Part shown: positions 1 to 5,408 of the stretch, one piece after another | Layout: each line of letters begins with the position of its first letter | How positions within the stretch are numbered: position 1 is the first letter of the stretch | Assembly: GCA_027033525.1 (NCBI GenBank) | Contig: JALVLD010000155.1 | Span: forward strand, 1-7,811 | DNA length: 7,811 bases | Source: Candidatus Dojkabacteria bacterium | Lineage (GTDB): Bacteria; Patescibacteriota; Dojkabacteria; GCA-002793355 | Reading direction: 5' to 3' | Notes under the pieces: generated by a model | Told to the model about the DNA's origin: nothing | What the model saw: the letters and a program-made list of their open reading frames with translations, nothing else | Databases searched by the model: none | Position numbers and translations under genes: made by a program

Positions 1-176
1 GCTAATGTTAATATATCGAACACTTTAGCAATCGTGGTAGCCGCATTACCGGGCTGAATATAGCCTGCAGGGGGCGTTACTGTACCGATTGTAGAAGACC
101 CTCCGGTGCCGGTATAAGAACCAGGTCTGCTGCTACTGCCCTGTCTCCCTTTTACGAACAATCCGAGCTTATCCAT
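1..176 (-). CDS. N-terminal part of a small protein, probably a third left-arm pilin-like subunit (cut by window edge)
   Basis: Only the first 58 codons are visible; the gene runs off the left edge. The ATG at 176 lies one base after the TAG of the preceding pilin-like gene (TAG-A-ATG), so translation is probably coupled. The visible protein starts MDKLGLFVKGRQGSSSRPGS and is rich in Ser, Gly, Thr and Pro for about 45 residues. A more hydrophobic stretch begins at about residue 48 (TIAKVFDILTLA) and looks like the start of a membrane helix. The layout of a disordered Thr/Pro/Gly-rich head followed by a helix resembles the plus-strand pilin-like gene at 6086. Its position behind two pilin-like genes suggests the same family, but the diagnostic TSGG loop is outside the window, so the family call is inference. 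Confidence 0.55.
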   Translation of the reverse strand, partial: MDKLGLFVKGRQGSSSRPGSYTGTGGSSTIGTVTPPAGYIQPGNAATTIAKVFDILTL

Positions 177-177
177 T

Positions 178-510
178 CTAAATCCCCACGTTTAAAATTT
201 TAGCTATCAATGCTTTTATCGCAAATGCTGCAAGCACAATAACAAGTCCTATTACAGCACTTGTCATTATTCCCTCTGCTGCTTTTATTTTCTGCGAATT
301 ACCTGCACTCACAATATACTGAATACCTCCATATATCAACAAACCTACAAATAACATCCCGACTATAGGTAATGCAGCACTAAAAGCCTTCCCTGCTAAT
401 TCGCTAATACTTCCAACGCCTCCCATCGGATCTTTTAAATCTCCTATACTAGGAATCCCATTTGTAGTTTTTAAAATAGCTCTCCAATTCTCCATGTTAT
501 ATTTTAACAT
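178..510 (-). CDS. T4SS pilin-like (VirB2/TrbC-type) small membrane protein
   Basis: Protein of 110 aa with two hydrophobic helices (about 43-61 and 81-105) separated by a short polar loop, IVSAGNSQKIKAAEG (66-80). The (T/S)(S/A)G(G/N)xxxK loop between two helices, followed by a Gly/Ala-rich helix, is the layout of the VirB2/TrbC-like pilins seen in many CPR genomes. In VirB2 pilins both helices cross the inner membrane before assembly into a pilus or channel; that role here is inferred. The frame is open to a GTG at 558, inside the upstream gene. I prefer the ATG at 510 because AAGG (523-520) lies nine bases ahead of it; a second ATG at 495 is possible. It is 19 bases from the upstream pilin-like gene, in the same operon. 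The family is fairly clear, the exact start less so. Confidence 0.8.
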   Translation of the reverse strand: MLKYNMENWRAILKTTNGIPSIGDLKDPMGGVGSISELAGKAFSAALPIVGMLFVGLLIYGGIQYIVSAGNSQKIKAAEGIMTSAVIGLVIVLAAFAIKALIAKILNVGI

Positions 511-529
511 ACTTCTACGCCTTATAAAA

Positions 530-877
530 TTACTGGCCAACAGAAATTCCACTCTCACCTAAAATGTTAGCAATTAATTTTATGACAAAAACGGCTGCAG
601 CTATTAGCAGTAAACCTGTTAAAGCATTAACTATCTGCTCTTTACCCTCTTTTATCTTCTGGGGGTTTCCGCCACTCGTTGTAAGTTCAAACCCACCTTT
701 TACAACTAAAAAAACCGCTGCTATCCCAGCAACACCCAAAGCTATATTTAGTATGGATTGGAAAAAACCACCCGTTGTATTAAAGACTCCAAACCCAGTA
801 TTTACTTGGGATGGAATCTCAAAACCACTCACACCATCTACACGCAGTACTATTCTCTTTATCGATAAACCAACCAT
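530..877 (-). CDS. T4SS pilin-like (VirB2/TrbC-type) small membrane protein
   Basis: Protein of 115 aa. A polar N-terminal segment of about 40 residues precedes two membrane helices (about 41-59 and 83-105). The loop between them reads KGGFELTTSGGNPQKIKEGK (60-79) and is the clearest pilin-family signature on the left arm: Gly-Gly, then T-S-G-G, then spaced lysines. The plus-strand pilins have the equivalent NGLKFVTSGGD. The frame allows a TTG at 880, but the ATG at 877 is better placed behind a strong Shine-Dalgarno sequence. The gene starts 14 bases after the methyltransferase stop, so it is probably co-transcribed with the dnaN series. The expected role is an inner-membrane pilin or channel subunit; no secretion ATPase or other T4SS gene is present in the window to confirm this. 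Confidence 0.85.
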   Translation of the reverse strand: MVGLSIKRIVLRVDGVSGFEIPSQVNTGFGVFNTTGGFFQSILNIALGVAGIAAVFLVVKGGFELTTSGGNPQKIKEGKEQIVNALTGLLLIAAAVFVIKLIANILGESGISVGQ

Positions 878-880
878 CAA

Positions 881-890
881 CTCCCACCTT
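881..890 (-). promoter_or_regulatory. Strong Shine-Dalgarno sequence of the pilin-like gene at 530-877
   Basis: The minus strand reads AAGGTGGGAG, with AAGGTG seven bases before the ATG at 877. It settles the start at 877 rather than the TTG at 880. It is far stronger than the initiation regions of dnaN or the 76-aa gene, where no Shine-Dalgarno is visible, so this pilin may be made in larger amounts than its operon partners. Confidence 0.7.
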
Positions 891-891
891 T

Positions 892-1953
892 TTAAAATTT
901 TATTTTATCAGGCCTAGGATCCCTAAGATCATACTCACGTGGTCCTAAGCGCTTCATCTCAGTCTCTTTATTATCGCATAATACGTCACTATATTCAAAG
1001 GCCAATTTACCTCCACCTGGACACTGGAGAATGTCTTTTAGGTCTTTGCACTGCTTAGTCGTGACTTTAGATTGTTGACTCACCTTACCATCAGCAACCC
1101 TGACTTTTGCCCCGATTGGTTTGTAAAACACATAAAATAAGCTGGGGGTTATTTTTAAAAAGGACAAGTGTTGTAAAAACCTCTCCAGCCCTAACAATAC
1201 AGGTAATGGAACAATTTTTTTTAGTAGCGGCAACCTAAAAAAAGAACATGGATATGCTGCCCTTATTTTAAACCCTTTACTTACAAATGTGTTGATTACA
1301 AACTTAGCAGAAAAATTATACATAATTGGAATTTGACCAGCAATCTCTTTGATTACTTGTGCCTGGTGTGGATCATGTTTTACTTTTATTATATTCTTTC
1401 TAAAAAAACTAAGCTCTCTCTTTATAATGGCTCGCAAAATAGCTTTTAGGTGATTTTTGTGTGCCGCCTCCAATATTAAAATACCGCCCGGTTTTAAAAT
1501 TCTGTACACTTCTTGTGCAAGAATATCCAAATATCTAATATGATGGGCCAACCTAACTGAAAGCACCACGTCAATAGAATTATCCTTAAAAGGCATTTTA
1601 TATGCGTTCAGCCCTATAAGATACAACTTGGAATATCGGGCGAAAAGACGTTTCTTGGCCTCTTCTAACTCCTGCATCGAATAATCGCCAATAATACTAT
1701 ATTTAAACCGCGAGGCATACAAGTCTGCCAAACGACCGAATGAACCGCCCAAATCTAAGATCATTTGCTTTTTTGTTTTCTTAAAATATACAAACCTTTT
1801 TAAAATCCTAGCTATAAGCATCATTTCTGCTTTATGCTCATATTCTCGCCCTTTCCAAAAGTCCTTATACAAATAATCCTCGTTTAGATCGTAATTTGAA
1901 ATAAATTCTTCCTTAGCTATTTTTTGTATGTCAGGATTTAAATTCTTCGACAT
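892..1953 (-). CDS. Class I SAM-dependent methyltransferase with C-terminal Trm112-like domain
   Basis: Protein of 353 aa from the ATG at 1953 (a TTG at 1968 is also possible). The Rossmann methyltransferase core is clear: motif I LDLGGSFGR (about 66-74) for SAM binding, an acidic residue after the second strand (IIGDYS, D90), a motif IV region FKDNSIDVVLSVRLAHHI (122-139), and LKPGG (153-157) typical of Methyltransf_11/25 folds. A basic, hydrophobic segment follows (about 165-285). The last ~50 residues (DILQCPGGGKLAFEY ... YDLRDPRP) follow the Trm112/UPF0434 zinc-ribbon pattern, but only two cysteines (C311, C326) of the usual four remain. The start overlaps the end of the upstream transferase gene by 23 bases, indicating coupled translation. 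The substrate is unknown; the sugar-transferase neighbour suggests lipid or glycan methylation, as inference only. Confidence 0.85.
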   Translation of the reverse strand: MSKNLNPDIQKIAKEEFISNYDLNEDYLYKDFWKGREYEHKAEMMLIARILKRFVYFKKTKKQMILDLGGSFGRLADLYASRFKYSIIGDYSMQELEEAKKRLFARYSKLYLIGLNAYKMPFKDNSIDVVLSVRLAHHIRYLDILAQEVYRILKPGGILILEAAHKNHLKAILRAIIKRELSFFRKNIIKVKHDPHQAQVIKEIAGQIPIMYNFSAKFVINTFVSKGFKIRAAYPCSFFRLPLLKKIVPLPVLLGLERFLQHLSFLKITPSLFYVFYKPIGAKVRVADGKVSQQSKVTTKQCKDLKDILQCPGGGKLAFEYSDVLCDNKETEMKRLGPREYDLRDPRPDKIKF

Positions 1954-3106
1954 GTTTTTTTTCTGCAAGATAGCTTATATATTTTATTGCAAGAAAGATT
2001 AAAATCCATACAAAAACCAAAAACACAAGTTTAGCTAATTTGCCCAAATATAAAGTTGCAAGGCCAATTGCAGCTGTCATCGAGTACTCTATAAGTGCTA
2101 TGGTACGCTCACTTAGTCCCAGTTTTAGAAATCTATGGTGTAAATGTAATTTATCGCTAATGACAAAAGCTTCCCATATCCCCTTACTTCCCTTACGGTA
2201 CAAATGGTGTTTTCGAATACGTAAAATAACCACATGTATCATATCTAATAATGGCACAGAAAGCACGATAAGTGCCGTGCCTAATTTCGCACCACTTATA
2301 ATCGCAAGGCTGGCCACAACAAATCCTAATACTAGCTTTCCAGAGCTTCCAGAAAAAATATAAGCAGGGTAAAAATTATAAACTAAAAAACCTAACAATA
2401 CCCCAATCCATATAAAGGCTAATAATGCTGCTTGATTATGACCAAATTTCAAACTCACCAATGCAATGAAAAACAAGGCTATCACAGTGTTCCCTTCGGC
2501 TAGACCGTCGGTCCCACCTTGCATTTTTATTGCATAAAAAACAAGGACCGTCCAAAAAATTACGATTAAGTCACCAGGAATTGCGATTGAAATAAGATTA
2601 CCAAGCGCAGCAATATGAAACACATTCAAATTAAGGTAAGTTGTAGACAAGTTTATCCCTTGCAAATCAAGAGGCGATATGGCAAAAACAATAGCAGCAA
2701 TAAATATATACACAAACTGTAAATAGCCAGCCCCTCCATTCTTATCTTGTACTAGACCTGCTATCAATAAAAAAACTATCACGGCAAACCATAAAATATA
2801 ATTACTAGCAGTACGTAGAACTAACTCCTTATCCGCAAATAAAAACATCCCAAAAATCACCAAGAAAAATGCTAAAGTATATGCCAAGCCTCCCCATTTT
2901 GCAGTAGGCGGTTTTATTAAATTGTTCCGCAAAGATAAAATTTTATACCTTAAGTTAGGATCAGTGGCCTCAACCTTAATAGACGACAGCACCTCGGTTG
3001 GAGGCTGTTGCATAACTCCAAAGCGCTCAGCTATTAGAATAACCCAAGGAGTAATCAAAACACTAACCACAGTAGACACTAATATTAAAACAATATACGC
3101 TACCAT
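1931..3106 (-). CDS. MraY/WecA-family polyprenyl-phosphate sugar-1-phosphate transferase homologue with altered active site
   Basis: Polytopic membrane protein of 391 aa, roughly ten helices. Family landmarks appear in order: PPTAKWGGLAY (66-76), GLVQDKNG (117-124), KMQGGTDGLAEG (194-205), NFYPAYIFSGSSGKL (244-258), PLLDMIHVV (285-293) and DKLHLHHRFLKLGLS (318-332). Active members move a sugar-1-phosphate from a UDP-sugar to undecaprenyl phosphate at the cytosolic membrane face, starting peptidoglycan, O-antigen or teichoic-acid synthesis. Several canonical acidic positions differ: the DD pair is Q120-D121, the first Asp of NxxDGxDG is G197, and the Asp of the MGDxGS loop is S254. The HLHH motif, D200 and D288 remain. 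The ATG shares its first base with the preceding TAA (TAATG), so translation is coupled. It ends in TGA inside the methyltransferase start region. Fold and family are secure; activity is doubtful. Confidence 0.85.
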   Translation of the reverse strand: MVAYIVLILVSTVVSVLITPWVILIAERFGVMQQPPTEVLSSIKVEATDPNLRYKILSLRNNLIKPPTAKWGGLAYTLAFFLVIFGMFLFADKELVLRTASNYILWFAVIVFLLIAGLVQDKNGGAGYLQFVYIFIAAIVFAISPLDLQGINLSTTYLNLNVFHIAALGNLISIAIPGDLIVIFWTVLVFYAIKMQGGTDGLAEGNTVIALFFIALVSLKFGHNQAALLAFIWIGVLLGFLVYNFYPAYIFSGSSGKLVLGFVVASLAIISGAKLGTALIVLSVPLLDMIHVVILRIRKHHLYRKGSKGIWEAFVISDKLHLHHRFLKLGLSERTIALIEYSMTAAIGLATLYLGKLAKLVFLVFVWILIFLAIKYISYLAEKKHVEEFKS

Positions 3107-3579
3107 TACAAAAGGCCCTGTTTAACAATTAAAACCTTTAACCAAAGAATATTTAGCATGAGCAAAACAAACATGAAAAATGGAAATAATCCAAATAAGT
3201 ATCGCTCAGCTACCTTAAACGCAGTAGCAATAAATACAATATTAAAAACTATAACTAACAATTCTAAATAAACAATCGTATTGTATTGAAAAATTCCAAA
3301 ATTCAAAATTTTCAACTTATAAAACAATAGTAAAAAAACCGCCTTGCCACGTATATTTTTCATGCGCCATAGTATTGCTAAACCAACTTGAAATGCAATA
3401 ACATATAAGTTAAGCCATAACAACTCTGACCTGGCCACCCGTTGCACAACGGTAAACTTGAATCGCCAAAGCCCGCGTCGCAACCTTAAAATAAACTGAC
3501 TAACAGGAGTGACTTTAACATTCAGATTAAGCTGGTCTACATTATTGCCCTTGGTAATACCAGGTTTTATTAGCACCAT
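3106..3579 (-). CDS. Hypothetical multi-helix membrane protein between dnaN and the MraY/WecA homologue
   Basis: Protein of 157 aa that I do not recognise. A basic, polar N-terminus (1-50, with RLRRGLWRFKF at 32-42) is followed by hydrophobic segments at about 53-71, 78-97 (weak), 102-122 and 127-152. The AERYLFGLFPFF stretch (124-135) faintly recalls the ERYLLPLLP region near the end of GT-C-type membrane glycosyltransferases, but that is too weak for a family call. The ATG is three bases after the dnaN stop, and the TAA overlaps the next start as TAATG. Such an exact fit between two real genes on the same strand is the main evidence that it is translated. Shine-Dalgarno support is weak (GATGAG overlapping the end of dnaN), which suggests coupling to dnaN translation. 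It may assist the adjacent transferase. Confidence 0.6.
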   Translation of the reverse strand: MVLIKPGITKGNNVDQLNLNVKVTPVSQFILRLRRGLWRFKFTVVQRVARSELLWLNLYVIAFQVGLAILWRMKNIRGKAVFLLLFYKLKILNFGIFQYNTIVYLELLVIVFNIVFIATAFKVAERYLFGLFPFFMFVLLMLNILWLKVLIVKQGLL

Positions 3580-3582
3580 ATA

Positions 3583-4725
3583 TTACTCATCAAGTTTTAA
3601 CGGCATAAGTAGGTGCAAGAAAGAATCCTTCAAGCTTGGCTGCCTAAACATTACTGGGGAAAGTTTGTTAATCCCTTTCATTTCAATATTCTCATCATCT
3701 ATAAGATTTATAATTTCTAATAAAAACTTAAGTTGAAAAGCTATTTTAAAGTTTTCCTTTACGGCGGTAGGCAAAGCAACCGTCTCCGTAACACTCCCCA
3801 ATTCAGGCACAACAGATGACAACGTTAATTTACTATCCTTAAACTCGAATACCACCCTTTGGCTAATTGCATTCTGGGCAAAAACACCTACTCTGCGCAA
3901 GGCTGTTAATAAATCAGTTTTATTGATCGTCATATCTAACTTAAAATCTGTAGGGATTATGTCTTTGTAATTTGGATACTCACCCTCTAGAAGTCGACTA
4001 TACACCACAACATTAGCAAAGCTAAACCTCATAAAGTTCTTGTCTTTTGAGATCTGAACTTCCAACTCATCTTTATCAGCGAATGAAGCCACCAAGGGAT
4101 CTCTAACGACTTTAACTGCAGTTGCCATGGCTTCAGCAGGCACGACGAATTGTGTATCTTCCCCAAAATGCGATATTTTATCTGTCGTTATGAGAGACAA
4201 TCTAAAAGTATCCAAAGAAACAAAAGTTAAACTACCATCACTAATTTCAACATTTATCCCAGTTAATATCGGCCTAATATCATCTTTCGCGCATGAAAAA
4301 ATTGTCTTATCCACCATCAAGGTGAATTCAGCACTTTTTATATTGAATAATTTGGAATAAGCATATTCATCAAACAAGGGAAAATCTTCAGGAGCTCTCG
4401 TCGTAAATGAAGCCGAACTGCCTTCCGTTTCAACATATAATAAATTTTTATCCTGATAAATATGAATTCCCCCTTTCCCTTTTAAACTGTTTACGTACTG
4501 AATAAACAAATTAGCATTTACAGTAGTTTCTGACTGACTTTTCACCTTCGCGTCCAGGGTAGCAACCATCTGAACTTCTAGATCTGTTCCTATCAGTTTG
4601 ATTTTATCTTTTTCAGCTTTTATATATAAATTACCTAAAATAGGGAGGTTGGATTTAGCTTTTATTATCTTGCCAATAATATTTATATAACCCGCTAGGA
4701 GCTCTGAATCAATAGAAAAATCCAT
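3583..4725 (-). CDS. dnaN: DNA polymerase III subunit beta (sliding clamp)
   Basis: Protein of 380 aa, close to the usual 365-380. Two copies form a ring around DNA that tethers the replicative polymerase and serves as a docking platform for other replication and repair proteins. Recognisable landmarks are SNLPILGNL (25-33) in domain 1, IRPILTGINVEI (150-161) with the following strand ending LDTFRLSL (171-178) in domain 2, SRLLEGEYPNYKDIIP (243-258) at the domain 2/3 junction, and the C-terminal SPVMFR (356-361) and HLLMPLKL (371-378), which form part of the partner-binding cleft. All three clamp domains are present with no frameshift. The ATG at 4725 has no Shine-Dalgarno and lies five bases after a TATAAT element, so the mRNA may be leaderless. 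It is the first gene of the left operon and borders the DnaA-box region, a classic dnaN position. Confidence 0.97.
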   Translation of the reverse strand: MDFSIDSELLAGYINIIGKIIKAKSNLPILGNLYIKAEKDKIKLIGTDLEVQMVATLDAKVKSQSETTVNANLFIQYVNSLKGKGGIHIYQDKNLLYVETEGSSASFTTRAPEDFPLFDEYAYSKLFNIKSAEFTLMVDKTIFSCAKDDIRPILTGINVEISDGSLTFVSLDTFRLSLITTDKISHFGEDTQFVVPAEAMATAVKVVRDPLVASFADKDELEVQISKDKNFMRFSFANVVVYSRLLEGEYPNYKDIIPTDFKLDMTINKTDLLTALRRVGVFAQNAISQRVVFEFKDSKLTLSSVVPELGSVTETVALPTAVKENFKIAFQLKFLLEIINLIDDENIEMKGINKLSPVMFRQPSLKDSFLHLLMPLKLDE

Positions 4726-4730
4726 ATAGT

Positions 4731-4752
4731 ATTATATGCTTAATTTATTATA
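4731..4752 (-). promoter_or_regulatory. Two tandem -10 elements for dnaN
   Basis: The minus strand carries two perfect TATAAT hexamers, at 4752-4747 and 4736-4731. The proximal one is five bases from the dnaN ATG (4725), so the expected start of transcription falls at or within a base or so of that ATG and gives a leaderless mRNA. The distal one would give a leader of about 15 bases, without a Shine-Dalgarno sequence. I see no good -35 hexamer for either. Hexamers like these are common in AT-rich DNA; position is the main support. Confidence 0.5.
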
Positions 4753-4793
4753 GGTATTTTAACATAAATAGATTAGCAGTAAATATTAGACTA

Positions 4794-4802
4794 TGTGGAT
4801 AA
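4794..4802 (-). promoter_or_regulatory. DnaA box 1
   Basis: TGTGGATAA on the plus strand, which is the perfect TTATCCACA consensus on the minus strand. It is the box nearest dnaN, about 70 bases upstream of its start, so DnaA binding here could also affect dnaN transcription. Confidence 0.85.
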
Positions 4803-4830
4803 GTGAATTTAAATGGAGTTAGTCCCTAAC

Positions 4831-4850
4831 TATTCGAAGATATTCAAAGA
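4831..4850 (+). repeat. Tandem 10-base repeat inside oriC
   Basis: TATTCGAAGA is followed directly by TATTCAAAGA (nine of ten bases identical). The 10-base period puts both copies on nearly the same face of the helix. It lies between DnaA boxes 1 and 2, eight bases before box 2. It could be an accessory protein site or part of the unwinding element, or may be coincidence in AT-rich DNA. Confidence 0.5.
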
Positions 4851-4858
4851 GTTTTTTG

Positions 4859-4867
4859 TGTGGATAA
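4859..4867 (-). promoter_or_regulatory. DnaA box 2
   Basis: A second perfect TGTGGATAA in the same orientation as box 1, with start positions 65 bases apart. It shares two further 3' bases with box 1 (TGTGGATAAGT in both). Confidence 0.85.
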
Positions 4868-5039
4868 GTTGTGATTTTATGTTTATTTTAAAGAGTCTTT
4901 GTTCAAAAGTTTGGGATCAAAAAATCTCTTTTTAAACGGGCGTTAAGACTGGTGCTTGAATTCGTTGGACTATAACGGCAAGTATTCCTTTTATATTTCT
5001 ACACAAGCAATCTTTAATTGTAGTCAATAAATATTCATT

Positions 5040-5048
5040 TTATCCACA
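5040..5048 (+). promoter_or_regulatory. DnaA box 3
   Basis: Perfect TTATCCACA on the plus strand, the only box in this orientation within the gap. It follows an AT-rich run (about 4988-5039) and faces box 4 as an inverted repeat. Confidence 0.85.
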
Positions 5049-5064
5049 GGAGACACACTGCCTA

Positions 5065-5073
5065 TGTGGATAA
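5065..5073 (-). promoter_or_regulatory. DnaA box 4
   Basis: Perfect TGTGGATAA on the plus strand, inverted relative to box 3 with a 16-base spacer. Its last base directly abuts the TAG stop (5074-5076) of the 76-aa minus-strand gene, so that gene's transcript would run through the boxes unless stopped. Confidence 0.85.
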
Positions 5074-5304
5074 CTATTTCGCGATGAATATTATATCTCC
5101 CAAAATAAGCAGTAAAAGCAACAGGCCAGCAACAAAAAAGAGAGCTTTATATTTATAAGAAGGATTTGTTAGGATTTCTTCGATATGAATAACTAAAGGC
5201 TTTTGCTTTTCATCTTTTATGGAATTGAGCAAGCCTTGTCTAGTGATTTGTTTTTGTGGAATTTGTTGTGTATGTACCGGTGGTCGTGTTCTTTGTTTTA
5301 ACAT
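5074..5304 (-). CDS. Small tail-anchored membrane protein next to oriC, function unknown
   Basis: Protein of 76 aa that I do not recognise. Residues 1-50 are soluble, basic and Gln/Pro-rich (for example VHTQQIPQKQ at 10-19), and a single hydrophobic helix fills the C-terminus (about 54-74, with six leucines in a row at 61-66). There is no signal peptide, so a cytosolic N-terminus with a C-terminal membrane anchor is expected. The ATG at 5304 lacks a Shine-Dalgarno but follows a TATAAT at 5326-5321, giving a short leader of about ten bases. It is read toward oriC, against the direction of the genes on its right, and its stop abuts DnaA box 4. The well-formed anchor helix and matching promoter element favour a real gene. 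A role in placing the origin at the membrane is speculation. Confidence 0.6.
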   Translation of the reverse strand: MLKQRTRPPVHTQQIPQKQITRQGLLNSIKDEKQKPLVIHIEEILTNPSYKYKALFFVAGLLLLLLILGDIIFIAK

Positions 5305-5320
5305 TAAAAAATTTTAACAT

Positions 5321-5326
5321 ATTATA
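5321..5326 (-). promoter_or_regulatory. -10 element of the 76-aa gene
   Basis: Perfect TATAAT on the minus strand, 16 bases before the ATG at 5304. No convincing -35 is visible at 16-18 bases. It lies back to back with the plus-strand promoter at 5349-5377, so this 104-base gap serves divergent transcripts. Confidence 0.45.
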
Positions 5327-5348
5327 GGCATATTTGCACCCTTTGGGC

Positions 5349-5377
5349 TTGCAAAACTCCTATTGTTGTGTTATATT
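5349..5377 (+). promoter_or_regulatory. Sigma70-type promoter of the right-arm pilin operon
   Basis: TTGCAA at 5349-5354 (four of six matches to TTGACA) and TATATT at 5372-5377 (five of six matches to TATAAT) are separated by 17 bases, the ideal spacing. The expected start of transcription is near 5384, leaving a leader of about 25 bases before the ATG at 5409. The leader has no clear Shine-Dalgarno. Confidence 0.6.
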
Positions 5378-5408
5378 CGTGTAAAGATAATTTTATTTTG
5401 TAATAAGC

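Larger units (their letters stand above)
4790..5073. other. oriC: Putative chromosomal replication origin (oriC)
   Basis: This is the only long gap in the window (4726-5073 lies between the dnaN start and the stop of the 76-aa gene). It holds four exact matches to the DnaA box TTATCCACA: 4794-4802, 4859-4867 and 5065-5073 in the TGTGGATAA orientation and 5040-5048 in the other. The first two are direct repeats 65 bases apart; the last two form an inverted pair 16 bases apart. A tandem 10-mer lies at 4831-4850, and the DNA between boxes is AT-rich (for example 4868-4930 and 4988-5040), a candidate unwinding region. dnaN borders it, gene orientation diverges around it, and base skew appears to change: sampled block 3061-3120 has 16 C and 6 G, block 6541-6600 has 15 G and 8 C. 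I find no RNA gene or convincing ORF in the gap. Confidence 0.85.

Noticed and set aside
564..917. Plus-strand open frame opposite the left pilin-like gene
   Set aside because: It covers the pilin gene in antisense; the minus-strand frame has the family motif and a strong Shine-Dalgarno.
1931..1933. Possible recoding of TGA as glycine (code 25), as in some CPR groups
   Set aside because: TGA ends the transferase gene at a sensible place and no complete gene here contains an internal TGA, so the standard code suffices; one TGA is weak evidence either way.
3540..3579. IKPGIT near the N-terminus of the 157-aa protein, resembling the KPGITG motif of priming sugar transferases
   Set aside because: The residues that follow (KGNNVDQ) do not continue the family pattern, and the multi-helix C-terminus does not fit a sugar-transferase tail.
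4127..4360. Open plus-strand frame inside dnaN
   Set aside because: It is antisense to a secure, conserved gene, has no ribosome site and encodes nothing recognisable.
4868..5039. A tRNA or other structured RNA gene in the origin gap
   Set aside because: No cloverleaf, T-loop signature or long stem could be found on either strand; the stretch is AT-rich with no strong pairing.
5040..5073. Boxes 3 and 4 as an intrinsic terminator hairpin for the 76-aa gene
   Set aside because: The nine-base stem with a 16-base loop has no T-run after it on either strand, and each arm is exactly a DnaA box, which explains the symmetry.
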